Shown here piece by piece: positions 17,242-26,758 of a DNA stretch of 64,000 bases. Both the position numbers and the translations under genes were made by a program. How positions within the stretch are numbered: the stretch's first letter is position 1; each line of letters begins with the position of its first letter. Origin of the DNA: Paenibacillus sp. MMS20-IR301 (GTDB taxonomy: Bacteria > Bacillota > Bacilli > Paenibacillales > Paenibacillaceae); contig NZ_CP135275.1 in NCBI RefSeq assembly GCF_032302195.1, positions 2,728,001 to 2,792,000 on the forward strand, written 5' to 3'. The notes below the pieces were generated by a model, which saw only the letters and a list, made by a program, of their open reading frames with translations, was not told the origin of the DNA and made no database searches.

Positions 17242-17280
17242 CGGATGATTTTTTTATAAAATCGCTAATCTTGCCGACTG

Positions 17281-17595
17281 TTATTTTAAGTAGAATACGT
17301 CTTTCAGGCTCTTCGATACCGGGCTGTGATCCGGATGGGTCTCCATCAGCGGCTCCATATACACCCACCATTTCCGGCAAATCTCTGTCTCCGACATGTG
17401 CTCCCATCTCGCCTCGTCTTCAATCTCCACATAAGCAAACAGATTGCCTGTTTCTTCATCCAGAAAAATAGAATAGTTGTGGGCGCCATGGTTCTTCAGC
17501 TCTTCAGCCATTTCCGACCACAGCTCATCATGACGGCGTTTGTATTCCTCGTAACATTCCGGGTAAACCTGCATAAGGCTCGCTTTTCTAATCAA
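17281..17595 (-). CDS. rhaM: L-rhamnose mutarotase
   Basis: A 104-residue protein of the RhaM/RhaU family that interconverts the alpha and beta anomers of L-rhamnose. Visible signatures: [17 protein letters not shown] near the N terminus (catalytic histidine in RRHDELW), [19 protein letters not shown], and [16 protein letters not shown]. Full length for the family. The start is TTG at 17593-17595 with GGAG nine bases upstream. It stands alone here, but the GH78 rhamnosidase operon at 57-62 kb would supply its substrate. Confidence 0.92.
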   Translation of the reverse strand: MIRKASLMQVYPECYEEYKRRHDELWSEMAEELKNHGAHNYSIFLDEETGNLFAYVEIEDEARWEHMSETEICRKWWVYMEPLMETHPDHSPVSKSLKDVFYLK

Positions 17596-17700
17596 TGGTC
17601 AGCACTCCAGACATTGTAGGTTTATAGAAAACTCAAATGAACTATAGTGAACATTATAGTAGAAAAACGAACTTTATTAAAGATAAATAAACTCAAGTGG

Positions 17701-17755
17701 AAACGGCTACGCCGTCCTTAAGGACAAGGCGTTTTAGCGGGAAATAGAAGGATAA
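17701..17755. repeat. Intergenic palindromic element containing GTCCTTAAGGAC
   Basis: AACGGC.TAC.GCCGT forms a small hairpin at 17703-17715, followed by the palindrome GTCCTTAAGGAC (17714-17725) and GGCGTTTTAGCGGGAAATAG. The core GTCCTTAAGG also occurs at 14427-14436. It resembles a dispersed intergenic repeat; the rest of the 208-base gap shows no gene. Confidence 0.4.
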
Positions 17756-17803
17756 GTTACCCGTGTAAAACATTTAAATTCTTATATTTTCAAATAAACA
17801 TCA

Positions 17804-19180
17804 CTATTGATGAGCTGTATTCATCCCTTCAGCAGCATAGCTGACCCGGTGCACTCCCTCTGTAAAAATCTCCTCCAGCGCTCTGCCGTCCCCCTGGCTG
17901 AACTCCACACCCAGAATCCTGCCCATCGTCGGGGCAATATCAACCATCTCCAGCTCGCCGAAGGTATAACCCTCCTTAATCCCTGCACCGGAAACGACAA
18001 TATTGCAGCGGTAGCCGCTCTTCTCGGGGGAATAGCCGTGGGTGGCATAACGGATGCCGTGGGCTTCCAGGTCAACAACCAGCGGGTCCTTCAGGCTCTC
18101 GTCAAAGCAATATCCGCGCCGCGCTTCAAGCATAACGTTCGTGCAGGTACTGGCATGCATCCGGTCCAACTTATCCCGGGTATATACACTTTCAATGCCT
18201 GGGGCGTAGCCCTGCATATACTCCGCAACCGCCGCCAGGGCGAGCTGCTCCGCTTCCTCATCGCCCGGCCGGATATGCAGGTAAGCAGACCCGCCGCCGC
18301 ACTGGAAGAATGCCCGCCAGTTCAGTACCCCGTTCTCTTCATAGATCAGCCCTTTAGCCTGCAAAAGATTATTCAGATGCAGCTTATACCGGACATTGAA
18401 TTGCCCGTGGTCACCCTGCACCATAATTACCGTATCCTCTGAGATTCCGGCATCCTCCACCGCCTGCATAATCCGTCCCAGCCTGAGGTCCATGCGGCGG
18501 ATCACCTGCTTCACTTCCTCGCTGTCTGTTCCGTACATATGCTTCGCATCATCCAGATCAATCAGATGCATCATGAGCAGATTAGGCTTCTTGCGCTTAA
18601 TCGTATCGGTTGCACACTCGGTTGTGAAATCATCCAGATGCGGCTGGCTGATGCCCTGCCGGATCCGCCCGTATCTCAGCTCCATTCCAATGCAGTACAG
18701 CGGACTGCCGCTGCGCAGCACCTTCAGCGCCTGATTCTCGCCCTTTAGCGCCCGGACCTCGGGAATATTATATTTCAGCGAGGATTTGCCGGAGACCGGC
18801 CAGAGAATCCCGGCGGTAGTCATTCCCTGCTGCAGCACGGCATCGTAAATGGTCGGGACCTTAATGGCATCCTGGAACCAGAACCAGGCCTGATCCTCCT
18901 CTTTGACGAAGGGCTGCAGCGGATTGTTATGATGTATGCCGTGCTTGTCCGGGTACACGCCGGTGGCAATCGTTGTATGTACCACGTAGGTAAGTGTTGG
19001 ATACACACTCTTTAAGCGGTTGCTGCTGGCTCCCTGCTTAATCAGTTTAGCCAGATTAGGCTGTCGTCTGGCCATCTCCCAGTTATCCTCTGAGAAGGCG
19101 TCGTAGGAGATAACAATCAGATGTTTGGCTTTTGCTCTGGCTCGTGATGCATGCGGCACTTGCGGCGTAGTCAATTCCAT
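17804..19180 (-). CDS. Alkaline phosphatase superfamily phosphodiesterase (nucleotide pyrophosphatase type)
   Basis: About 458 residues of the type I phosphodiesterase/nucleotide pyrophosphatase family. Metal and active-site residues are visible in order: Asp in VISYDAF, the nucleophilic Thr in SVYPTLTYVVHTT, Asp and His in DLDDAKHMYG, Asp-His in VQGDHGQF, and His in YATHGYSPEK. No signal peptide is seen, so it is probably cytoplasmic. The chosen ATG (19178-19180) has AAGGGGA six bases upstream and starts right at the stop of the MFS gene, so the two are translated as a pair. Substrate unknown. Confidence 0.85.
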   Translation of the reverse strand: MELTTPQVPHASRARAKAKHLIVISYDAFSEDNWEMARRQPNLAKLIKQGASSNRLKSVYPTLTYVVHTTIATGVYPDKHGIHHNNPLQPFVKEEDQAWFWFQDAIKVPTIYDAVLQQGMTTAGILWPVSGKSSLKYNIPEVRALKGENQALKVLRSGSPLYCIGMELRYGRIRQGISQPHLDDFTTECATDTIKRKKPNLLMMHLIDLDDAKHMYGTDSEEVKQVIRRMDLRLGRIMQAVEDAGISEDTVIMVQGDHGQFNVRYKLHLNNLLQAKGLIYEENGVLNWRAFFQCGGGSAYLHIRPGDEEAEQLALAAVAEYMQGYAPGIESVYTRDKLDRMHASTCTNVMLEARRGYCFDESLKDPLVVDLEAHGIRYATHGYSPEKSGYRCNIVVSGAGIKEGYTFGELEMVDIAPTMGRILGVEFSQGDGRALEEIFTEGVHRVSYAAEGMNTAHQ

Positions 19181-19181
19181 A

Positions 19182-20408
19182 TCAGTTCCCCTTAGGCAGA
19201 GTGATGAAGACGAAGAAGCCAATCAGAAACAGCGGGATGATCGCCAGGATACTATAGCTGGCATTGCCGGTCATTGTCGTGGTCAGCGACATTAATGCAG
19301 GACCGAGAATCGCCGCAAATTTACCGAAAATATTATAGAATCCGAAGAATTCATTCGAATTCTCCTTCGGAATGATTTTGGCGAAATACGACCGGCTAAG
19401 TGCCTGGATACCGCCTTGGGCCGAACCGATCAGCGCTCCCAGTATAAATATATGCCACACAGAGGTAATAAAGTAAGCGGCAATACAAGAGATGATATAG
19501 GTGAAGATTCCGGTAATAATCATTGTCCGGGCGGAGTAGGTCTTGGCCAGATTACCGTAGAGGATTGCGCATGGGAAAGCAATGATCTGGATAATGAGCA
19601 GAATCCCCAGCAGTGTAAAGGTATCGAGTGAGTCTGCTCCCAGCACTGCTGTAGCGTAAGGCACGACCATCTTGATAATCGTATCTACTCCGTCAATATA
19701 GAAGAAGTAGGCAAGCAGGAACAGGAACACCACCTTGTGCTGGCGGATATTAGAGAAGGTAACGGCAAGCCGTTTGAAGCTGTTTGCGATGGGTCTCGGT
19801 TCTGGCTCAATATAGAATCTCTGCTTCACATCCTTGATCATCGGTACGGTCAGCAGTCCCCACCACAGGGCCGTGATGATGAACCCGATCTGATAGCCGA
19901 TAGCCTTATCCATTCCCATAACGAAAATGAGCAGCAGGCTGATTCCGAACGGAATGACGCTGAAGATATAGCCGAACGCAAAACCTCTGGTGGACACTTT
20001 GTCCATCCGGTCATCATCCGTTATATCCACCAGGAAGGAATCATAGAAGATGTTGGACCCGGCAAAGCCGATCGCGGATAAAATATAAAAGGCTATCAGC
20101 AGCTGCCATTGCCCGCTGTCCGGTGAAACAAAGGCCAGAGACAGTGTAGCCAGCACGCCGACCGCCGCGAAAAAAATAAAAAAGCGTTTCTTCCGGTCCT
20201 TATAATCCGCAATGGTCCCCAGGATCGGACTCAGGACGGCAACCAGAATGCTGGCAATTGAATTGAAGTATCCCAAATCCATACTGTTGTCCACATTCGT
20301 GAACATGCCGAACACAATGGGCAGCAATGCCGTGGTTACTGCCATTGAATAGGCTGAATTGCCGCAGTCATACAAAATCCATGATCTCTCTTCTTTGCTC
20401 AGCTTCAT
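19182..20408 (-). CDS. UMF1-family MFS transporter
   Basis: A 408-residue protein with about 12 membrane segments. The N terminus EERSWILYDCGNSAYSMAV is the signature of the UMF1 (Atg22-like) branch of the major facilitator superfamily, and DYKDRKKRFF is the loop 2-3 motif. The start has AGAGGAG about nine bases upstream. It is the first gene of a two-gene unit with the phosphodiesterase, which suggests export or uptake of that enzyme's substrate or product; the cargo is unknown. Confidence 0.88.
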   Translation of the reverse strand: MKLSKEERSWILYDCGNSAYSMAVTTALLPIVFGMFTNVDNSMDLGYFNSIASILVAVLSPILGTIADYKDRKKRFFIFFAAVGVLATLSLAFVSPDSGQWQLLIAFYILSAIGFAGSNIFYDSFLVDITDDDRMDKVSTRGFAFGYIFSVIPFGISLLLIFVMGMDKAIGYQIGFIITALWWGLLTVPMIKDVKQRFYIEPEPRPIANSFKRLAVTFSNIRQHKVVFLFLLAYFFYIDGVDTIIKMVVPYATAVLGADSLDTFTLLGILLIIQIIAFPCAILYGNLAKTYSARTMIITGIFTYIISCIAAYFITSVWHIFILGALIGSAQGGIQALSRSYFAKIIPKENSNEFFGFYNIFGKFAAILGPALMSLTTTMTGNASYSILAIIPLFLIGFFVFITLPKGN

Positions 20409-20558
20409 CTATTCTTCTCCTCTTGTAACCGATTGTTTCAGTTATATCATATAAACATATCAGGCATGTTAAATCGGTGTAAAAATACAGAATAAGTCAG
20501 AGCTTCTCCCGCTAATAGCGCTCACAATACCCTTCTGTGCAGTATTTCAAATTTCAAA

Positions 20559-20595
20559 AAGCCCCTAGCGCGATCATGTGATCAGCTAAGGGCTT
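20559..20595 (-). terminator. Terminator of the guanidine degradation operon
   Basis: Read leftward, AAGCCCTTAGC and GCTAGGGGCTT flank an inner GATCACATGATC stem, followed by TTTTTG. It lies about 60 bases after the last gene (stop at 20652). Confidence 0.82.
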
Positions 20596-20651
20596 ACTCT
20601 CAGAATTCCTTCTATACATATGGAAGCAGCTTCCCTGTATATCTATAATCT

Positions 20652-21047
20652 TTATCTGGCCAGGAAGCTGCGCCAGCCTCCATAGGCTGTAATATCTTCG
20701 GCACCGCCGGCGGCATATCCTTCGCAGATAAAGCCGCTGACCTCCTCGCCGCCCGAAAGCTCCACCTTGCCGATCCCGAGCGGTGCCGGAATCAAGGCGG
20801 TAAACCCGCCAAACGAAGCCTCCGGCATCTCCCACAGCTCCAGCCTGATAGCGGCACCGCCCTCGGATTGCCTGATCATGCCCGGTTTAGCCGGAACTGC
20901 AGGAAGCTTATAGAGCTTATATTTGGCTGCAGATTCCGCTTCCCGGATAAAGCGGGCGCCGCAGTCGTTCATCTGCTGCTCCAGCGGCAGCCCCCGCATA
21001 TGAAGTCCGCAGACGGCAACTGTTATTGTTTTCTGCTGCTGCTCCAT
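20652..21047 (-). CDS. Allophanate hydrolase C-terminal domain as a separate protein
   Basis: A 131-residue protein matching the C-terminal domain of allophanate hydrolase (AtzF): VAVCGLHMRGLPLEQQM at the start, then YKLYKLPAVPAKPGMIR, LELWEMPEASFGGF and GFICEGYAA. In whole AtzF this domain takes part in turning N-carboxycarbamate into ammonia and CO2, or in guiding the intermediate. Here it is its own gene: its ATG overlaps the amidase stop as TGATG, and AAGGAGG lies nine bases before it. The two halves presumably assemble into a complex. It is not a simple frameshift, because the ribosome site and start are intact. Confidence 0.88.
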   Translation of the reverse strand: MEQQQKTITVAVCGLHMRGLPLEQQMNDCGARFIREAESAAKYKLYKLPAVPAKPGMIRQSEGGAAIRLELWEMPEASFGGFTALIPAPLGIGKVELSGGEEVSGFICEGYAAGGAEDITAYGGWRSFLAR

Positions 21048-22411
21048 CAGCCTCTTCCTCCTTCATTTCCCGAATACAGCTTGGCAAACGCCCGCAGCTG
21101 TCCTTCTTTCTCCGCCGGTGTGAACACACTGATGCCGAATGGCAGCAGTTCTGCGGCTTCACCCGCAGGGAGCGCCACGGCGCACAGGTCCAGCAGATTG
21201 CAGTGATTCGTGTACAGCCCCATCTGGCTGTTCGTCGCTACCGGATCTTCCCTGACCTGATCCCGGGTCCAGGTTCCGCCCGCTGTCGGCAGCACAAGCA
21301 CGGCGTCCTTCAGCAGCTTCCGGGCTTCAAGCTTAAACCGCTGCAGCTTGTGCATCGCCTGGAATACAGAGGCAGCATCATACTCCGCCGCCGCACCGGA
21401 GCGAAGGACCGTCTCTGTCACCGGGAAGGCTATTCCCGGATGTTCTTCAATGAAGCTCCCGAGGTCTGCCCAGCGCTCGGCTACCCAAGGCCCGCCGTAG
21501 AGAATTGCAGCAGCTTCCGAGAATAGCTGTGTATCCACCGGCACCAGAGGAATCCCCATTCCGGCAAGAGCCTCTAATGAGGATGCCCAGGCCGCTCTAT
21601 AGCTGTCCGCGAACGGGCCGTAGAAGACCGGAGCCTCCGCAGGAACAGCTATATACTGCGGCTGTTTCTCTTCCGGCAGCGGCAAGCGGCGCGACCAGGG
21701 ATCCCCGCTGTGATAGCCTGCAGCCTGCTTGTCGACCTGAAGGACATCCTCAAGTGTATGAGCCATCACGGTCACGCAGTCGAGACTGGCGCAGGCCGGC
21801 ACAACACCGAGGGTTGGCCATGAGCCCAGACTCGGCTTCCAGCCGACCAGTCCGTGCAGCGCCGCCGGGATACGGCCTGAACCGGCAGTGTCGGTGCCAA
21901 GCGCGAAGGCCGCCTGCCCCCGGGCAACCGCCACCGAGGAGCCTGAGCTGGACCCGCCGCTGATCAGGCCGGGACGAAGCGCATTATGCGCTTCGCCGTA
22001 AGGGCTGCGGGTGCCCACCAGCCCTGTGGCGAACTGGTCCAGATTACTTTTGCCGACCGGGACCGCTCCCGCTGCGACCAGCCGTTCGACTACCCCCGCA
22101 TGCTCCGCTGGTGTATAGGCATACTCAGCACAGCCGGCTGTAGTCGGAATCCCTGCCAGATCAATGTTATCCTTAATAGCAAACGGGATGCCCCACAGCG
22201 GATAATCCAGCGGATTAAGCGCAGCCAGGCGGTCAAGATATGGCTGAATAAACTCCAGGTCCGGGGCTGTAATCCAGATGTTCATCTCCTTGTCCCTGTC
22301 CGCGCGGATGATAATCTCCCGGATAATTTCATGCGGTGTGGTCTCTCCGCTTAAGTACTCCGTCCGTAATCCGGCTACCGTTAATTGATACGGTATTTCA
22401 TGCTTAGCCAT
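21047..22411 (-). CDS. atzF: Allophanate hydrolase, amidase subunit
   Basis: A 454-residue amidase-signature protein corresponding to the N-terminal domain of AtzF. The Ser-cisSer-Lys triad can be placed: Lys in PFAIKDNIDLAG, Ser in GGSSSGSSVAVARG, nucleophilic Ser in GTDTAGSGRIPAA. It cleaves allophanate to ammonia and N-carboxycarbamate, the last step of urea or guanidine breakdown through carboxylation. Usual AtzF proteins are about 570-620 residues including the C-terminal domain, which is encoded by the next overlapping gene. It starts 19 bases after the carboxylase gene, with AGGAGAGG upstream. Confidence 0.92.
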   Translation of the reverse strand: MAKHEIPYQLTVAGLRTEYLSGETTPHEIIREIIIRADRDKEMNIWITAPDLEFIQPYLDRLAALNPLDYPLWGIPFAIKDNIDLAGIPTTAGCAEYAYTPAEHAGVVERLVAAGAVPVGKSNLDQFATGLVGTRSPYGEAHNALRPGLISGGSSSGSSVAVARGQAAFALGTDTAGSGRIPAALHGLVGWKPSLGSWPTLGVVPACASLDCVTVMAHTLEDVLQVDKQAAGYHSGDPWSRRLPLPEEKQPQYIAVPAEAPVFYGPFADSYRAAWASSLEALAGMGIPLVPVDTQLFSEAAAILYGGPWVAERWADLGSFIEEHPGIAFPVTETVLRSGAAAEYDAASVFQAMHKLQRFKLEARKLLKDAVLVLPTAGGTWTRDQVREDPVATNSQMGLYTNHCNLLDLCAVALPAGEAAELLPFGISVFTPAEKEGQLRAFAKLYSGNEGGRG

Positions 22412-22430
22412 AGCTTGAACCTCTCCTCTC

Positions 22431-25400
22431 TTAAATGACGATACTTACCAGCAGCTGTCCTGCCTGTACCGTTTCTCCCTGCTGCACATATACGGAGGCA
22501 ACCGTACCTGTGGCGGTCGCCTTCTGATTGAATTCCATCTTCATACTCTCCTGAATGACCAGAGTATCCCCTTCTTCAATCCGCTGGCCGGGATGCACCA
22601 TGATTTTCCATACACTGCCCGGCATGTCGCTTCTTACAGCCACAGAGCCCGGAGGAATCTCCTGTTCAGCTTCCGGCAACGCATGCTCCTGCTCCGACAT
22701 ATATTCCGCCAGTCCAAGCCTCTTCCAGTTCTCACGTTCCTCCCTGAAAGCATTCTGCTGCCTGGTGCGGAATTCAGCCGCGCTTTCTTCAATCGAGTCT
22801 AAGAATTCCAGATATTCGCCCAGATCAAAGGTTGTATCCTCAATCCTGGCTTCGAAACGTCCCAGGAGAAAATCCTCACGGAGCGTTAACAGCTCCTCTG
22901 CGCTGACCGGGTAGAAGCGGATCTGGTCGAAGAAGCGCAGGAGCCAGGGCTTGCCGGGCCGGAAACTCTTCGTAGAGCGCAGCCGGTTCCACATTTGCAC
23001 GGTACGGCCGACAAACTGATAGCCGCCCGGTCCCTCCATGCCGTACACACACATATAGGCTCCGCCAATGCCGACTGCATTCTCCGGGGTCCAGGTGCGG
23101 GCAGGGTTGTATTTGGTCGTAACCAGACGGTGGCGCGGGTCGGTAGGTGTGGCTACGGGGGCACCGAGATAGACGTCACCTAATCCCAGTACCAGATAAT
23201 TGGCTTCGAAAATAATTCTTTTGACCTCTTCGATACTGTCCAGGCCGTTGATCCGGCGGATAAAATCAATATTACTGGGACACCAGGGGGCATCCGGCCG
23301 CACGGTCTTCTGATACCGGTCAATGGCTATGCGGGTAGCCGGATCATCCCAGGACAGCGGCAAATGTACAATCCGGGACGGGACCCGGATCGATTCCAGC
23401 GGCGGCAGGGTACGGTCAATTTCCGCTATGATGCCTGCCGCTTCTCTGACTGTCATGCGCGAGGCATCCAGGTGAACCTGCAGGGATCGGATTCCCGGAG
23501 TCAGATCCATAAACGGAACTCCGCCATGCTCCTGAATGGCCTGCATCAGCGCATGCACCTGGAAGCGGAGGGCCAGATCAAGCTCCATCTCCCCGTATTC
23601 CACCAGCAGGTTGGAATCCCCGCTGGCACGGATTGTGACTGCAAACTGGCGGTTCTCCTCTGCATGGTGCAAAACCGGATAATTTTGTCCGACAGCTGTG
23701 ACATGAAGCGGCATCTCCGGTAACAACAGCTCTTCCTGCTGTCCGCCGAGCCCTTGCAGGAACCGCTCCTGCTCTTCCCTTAACGCTTCCGCTTCTTCCA
23801 GCGTAAGCAGCCGGAACGTGACCTTGTCACCCGGCCGCAGCTGCCCGAGCTTCCAGAATTCCGCTGAAGCCGTCGTTACCGGGCATACGAATCCGCCCAG
23901 CGAAGGCCCGTCCGGGCCAAGCAGAATGGGCATATCCCCCGTAAGATCAAGCGCGCCCACCGCATAGGCATTATCGTGGACATTCGAGGGATGCAGGCCG
24001 GCATCTCCGCCATCCTCGCGGGCCCACAGCGGTGCCGGGCCAATCAGGCGTACTCCGGTACGGGAGCTGTTGAAATGCACTTCCCATTCCGTGCCTGTCA
24101 GCTGCTCCATATATGCGGGCTTCAGGAATTCTTCGGTACTGAGGGGGCCGGGTACGGCACCTATGGTCCAGTGCCGGGTAAGCACCGGACGGTTCTGCGG
24201 CTGCAGCTCCGCCTCAGCGGGCGGCGCCGCTGCAGGACAGACCCCAAGCACATCGCCTGTCCGCAGCGCCCTCCCGCCATGCCCGCCGAAGCCGCCCAGT
24301 GTAAATGTAGCCGCACTGTCCAGTACACGGGGCATATCCAGACCGCCGCCCAGCAGCAGGTAAGAACGGATGCCCCCGTCCGCTTCACCGAAGGTCAGCG
24401 TCTGTCCCTGCCGGGCCAGGACGGGCCGGAACATCGGCACCGGAGCGCCGTCCAGCACAGGCTTCATATCCGCTCCGGTAAGGCAGAACCACATCTCCCC
24501 CCGGAAGCGGTAGCTGCCGCCGCGCAGCGTCAGCTCAAGCCCCGGGGCGTCCTCCCGATTGCCCAGCAGCTTGTTGCCGATGCGGAAGGAGAACGGGTCC
24601 ATCGGGCCGCAGGGAGGAACCCCAACATCCCAGTAGCCTGTCCGGCCGGGATAATCCTGGACTGTGGACTGCACACCGCCGTCCAGCACCTCCAGCGCAT
24701 GCTCAGCAGGTGCAAAGCCGTCCAGCAGCCGGGTGTACACCCGGCCCGCAAGGAATTCCTGCTCCCGAAGCAGTCCGCTGATATAAGCCAGATTCGTTGT
24801 TACCCCGTAGAAACGGCTTGCATTCAGCGCCTGCGCCAGCCGCTGAACGGCCTCTTCCCGGTTCCGGCCGTGTACGATGATTTTGGCCAGCATCGGATCA
24901 TAGAGTGTGGTAACCTCCACCCCGTCCGTGACCCAGGTCTCGTTGCGGGAATCCGGTGAGAAGACGACCTGATCCAGCCTTCCGGCACTGGGACGGAAAT
25001 CACGCAGGCAATCCTCTGCATAGATACGGGCCTGGATACTGTGCCCTTGCGCTTCCGGCACAAGCGCCTGCAGCCCGTGAAGCTCATCCGCCGCTTCCCG
25101 GACCATCCATTCCACAAGATCAATACCCAGCACTTCCTCAGTGACACCATGCTCCACCTGCAGCCGCGTGTTCACTTCAAGGAAATAGAAAGCTTCCGCT
25201 GCAGGATCATACAGGAATTCAACGGTTCCGGCACTGCGGTAGCCAGCAGCTTCCGCCAGCTTACGGGCGGCATCCAGCAGCTCGGCCCGCACCTGCGGCG
25301 GCAGGAGCGGAGCAGGTGTCTCTTCAACCACCTTCTGGTTGCGCCGCTGGATAGAGCAATCCCGTTCACCAAGCACGGCAACCTCCCCGAAGCGGTTCCC

Positions 25401-26039
25401 GAAGATCTGCACCTCGATATGGCGGGCTTTGGCGATGTACTTCTCCACAAAGACACCGCCGTTATTGAAGTTGGACGCTGCCAGATGGGTAACCGAAGCG
25501 TAAGCCTCCTGAAGCTCGGAAGCTTCATAGCAGATCCGCATCCCGATCCCGCCGCCGCCGGCTGTGCTTTTAAGCATTACGGGATATCCGATTTCCCCTG
25601 CCGCCCCCAGTGCATCTGCAAGCGAGCTTACCAGAGGGGTTCCTGGAAGCAGCGGAACCCCTGCCGCTTCTGCGAGCTCCCGGGCAGAGTGCTTCAGCCC
25701 GAACATTTCCATCTGCTCCGGCGAAGGACCGATGAAGACAATTCCCTGCTCCCTGCACGCCCGGGCGAATCCGGCATTCTCGCTTAAGAATCCGTAGCCG
25801 GGATGAATCGCCTGGGCCCCTGCCTCCCTGGCAACCTGAAGTATCCGTTCTGCATGGAGATAACTGGACTGCGGGGCTCCCTCTCCGATAAGCACGGCTT
25901 CGTCTGCGCCGCCGACATGAAGGCTGGCCTGATCCGCCTTGGTATAGACAGCCACAGACGCCACCCCCATTGCCCGCAGTGTACGTTCAATCCGGACGGC
26001 AATTGCCCCTCTGTTGGCTATTAGAACTTTAGTAAACAT
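22431..26039 (-). CDS. Biotin-dependent urea/guanidine carboxylase
   Basis: A 1202-residue multidomain enzyme. Residues 1-450 are biotin carboxylase (ATP loop GGGGIGMRI near 164; EVNTRLQVEHGVTEE). About 465-780 is the first carboxyltransferase half (PGRTGYWDVGVPPCGPMDP, GGLDMPRVLDS). About 795-1050 is the second half (MDLTPGIRSLQVHLD, PSNIDFIRRINGL). About 1130-1202 is the biotinyl domain with ESMKMEF, biotin on Lys1167. It carboxylates urea or guanidine using bicarbonate and ATP. The guanidine-I riboswitch upstream and the adjacent DUF1989 pair argue for guanidine as the real substrate, as shown for such clusters elsewhere. Third gene of the operon. Confidence 0.93.
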   Translation of the reverse strand: MFTKVLIANRGAIAVRIERTLRAMGVASVAVYTKADQASLHVGGADEAVLIGEGAPQSSYLHAERILQVAREAGAQAIHPGYGFLSENAGFARACREQGIVFIGPSPEQMEMFGLKHSARELAEAAGVPLLPGTPLVSSLADALGAAGEIGYPVMLKSTAGGGGIGMRICYEASELQEAYASVTHLAASNFNNGGVFVEKYIAKARHIEVQIFGNRFGEVAVLGERDCSIQRRNQKVVEETPAPLLPPQVRAELLDAARKLAEAAGYRSAGTVEFLYDPAAEAFYFLEVNTRLQVEHGVTEEVLGIDLVEWMVREAADELHGLQALVPEAQGHSIQARIYAEDCLRDFRPSAGRLDQVVFSPDSRNETWVTDGVEVTTLYDPMLAKIIVHGRNREEAVQRLAQALNASRFYGVTTNLAYISGLLREQEFLAGRVYTRLLDGFAPAEHALEVLDGGVQSTVQDYPGRTGYWDVGVPPCGPMDPFSFRIGNKLLGNREDAPGLELTLRGGSYRFRGEMWFCLTGADMKPVLDGAPVPMFRPVLARQGQTLTFGEADGGIRSYLLLGGGLDMPRVLDSAATFTLGGFGGHGGRALRTGDVLGVCPAAAPPAEAELQPQNRPVLTRHWTIGAVPGPLSTEEFLKPAYMEQLTGTEWEVHFNSSRTGVRLIGPAPLWAREDGGDAGLHPSNVHDNAYAVGALDLTGDMPILLGPDGPSLGGFVCPVTTASAEFWKLGQLRPGDKVTFRLLTLEEAEALREEQERFLQGLGGQQEELLLPEMPLHVTAVGQNYPVLHHAEENRQFAVTIRASGDSNLLVEYGEMELDLALRFQVHALMQAIQEHGGVPFMDLTPGIRSLQVHLDASRMTVREAAGIIAEIDRTLPPLESIRVPSRIVHLPLSWDDPATRIAIDRYQKTVRPDAPWCPSNIDFIRRINGLDSIEEVKRIIFEANYLVLGLGDVYLGAPVATPTDPRHRLVTTKYNPARTWTPENAVGIGGAYMCVYGMEGPGGYQFVGRTVQMWNRLRSTKSFRPGKPWLLRFFDQIRFYPVSAEELLTLREDFLLGRFEARIEDTTFDLGEYLEFLDSIEESAAEFRTRQQNAFREERENWKRLGLAEYMSEQEHALPEAEQEIPPGSVAVRSDMPGSVWKIMVHPGQRIEEGDTLVIQESMKMEFNQKATATGTVASVYVQQGETVQAGQLLVSIVI

Positions 26040-26068
26040 AGCTGTCCTCCTCCCCTGATGTCACATTC

Positions 26069-26725
26069 TCATTTATCCCAGATCAGCACTTGCACCGGTG
26101 TCGGATTATAGGCATTACAAGGATTGTTCAGCTGCGGGCAGTTGCTGATCAGCACCATGGTCCGGCGCTCCGCCTGCAGTTCCACATAGGCCCCGGGCGA
26201 GGATACGCCTTCTTCAAAGGTCAGCCCCCCCGACGGAGTGACAGGCACATTCATGAAGAAATTGATATTGGGCGCCAAATCGCGTTTTCCGTACTTGCTC
26301 CCTTCCGGATGCCGTGACAGCTCCAGCATGAAGGTGTCGCGGCAATTATGCATATGTCCCTTTTCATGGGCATACCGCACGGTATTGCTCTGTGACGAGC
26401 AGGCTCCGCCGAGCGTGTCATGGCGGCCGCAGGTATCGGCAACAATTACCGCGAGCGGCTGGCCGGATTCAGTCCTCAGCACTGAACCTGTGGTCAGATA
26501 AATGTTCTTCTGGGCAGTAATGGACTGCACTGCGCTGTAATGATCCTCAGGGTGCTCTGCGTCATACAGCAGAGTATCCGCTGCCTGGTTTCCATCCAAA
26601 TCTACAATCCGCAGCACCTGGCCCGGAAGCAGCTCCTGCATCCAGCCTTCACCTGCTGGTATGATGTTGTCGTAGATCGCCTCATCTGCCTTCCGGCGGC
26701 TCTCCACCCGGCGAAATGAACTCAT
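26069..26725 (-). CDS. DUF1989 protein UAAP2 type: carboxyguanidine deiminase subunit
   Basis: A 218-residue DUF1989 protein formerly called urea carboxylase-associated protein 2. Signatures: [50 protein letters not shown], and the C-terminal [20 protein letters not shown]. Together with its paralogue encoded just upstream it forms the CgdAB-type deiminase that converts carboxyguanidine to allophanate and ammonia. Cys and His residues in the conserved blocks suggest a metal site. GGGAGG lies eight bases ahead of the ATG, and the carboxylase follows after 29 bases. Confidence 0.9.
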   Translation of the reverse strand: MSSFRRVESRRKADEAIYDNIIPAGEGWMQELLPGQVLRIVDLDGNQAADTLLYDAEHPEDHYSAVQSITAQKNIYLTTGSVLRTESGQPLAVIVADTCGRHDTLGGACSSQSNTVRYAHEKGHMHNCRDTFMLELSRHPEGSKYGKRDLAPNINFFMNVPVTPSGGLTFEEGVSSPGAYVELQAERRTMVLISNCPQLNNPCNAYNPTPVQVLIWDK

Positions 26726-26758
26726 GTTTGTATCCTCCCTGTTTTTCTATTTCCAGGC

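Noticed and set aside
20652..22411. Frameshifted pseudogene explanation for the allophanate hydrolase
   Set aside because: The second part has its own start and strong ribosome site in the TGATG overlap, and both parts retain full domain sequence, so a working split gene is more likely.
22555..25797. Several long frames antisense to the carboxylase gene
   Set aside because: High GC at third positions opens antisense frames; none has a ribosome site or family match, while the sense strand encodes a complete carboxylase.
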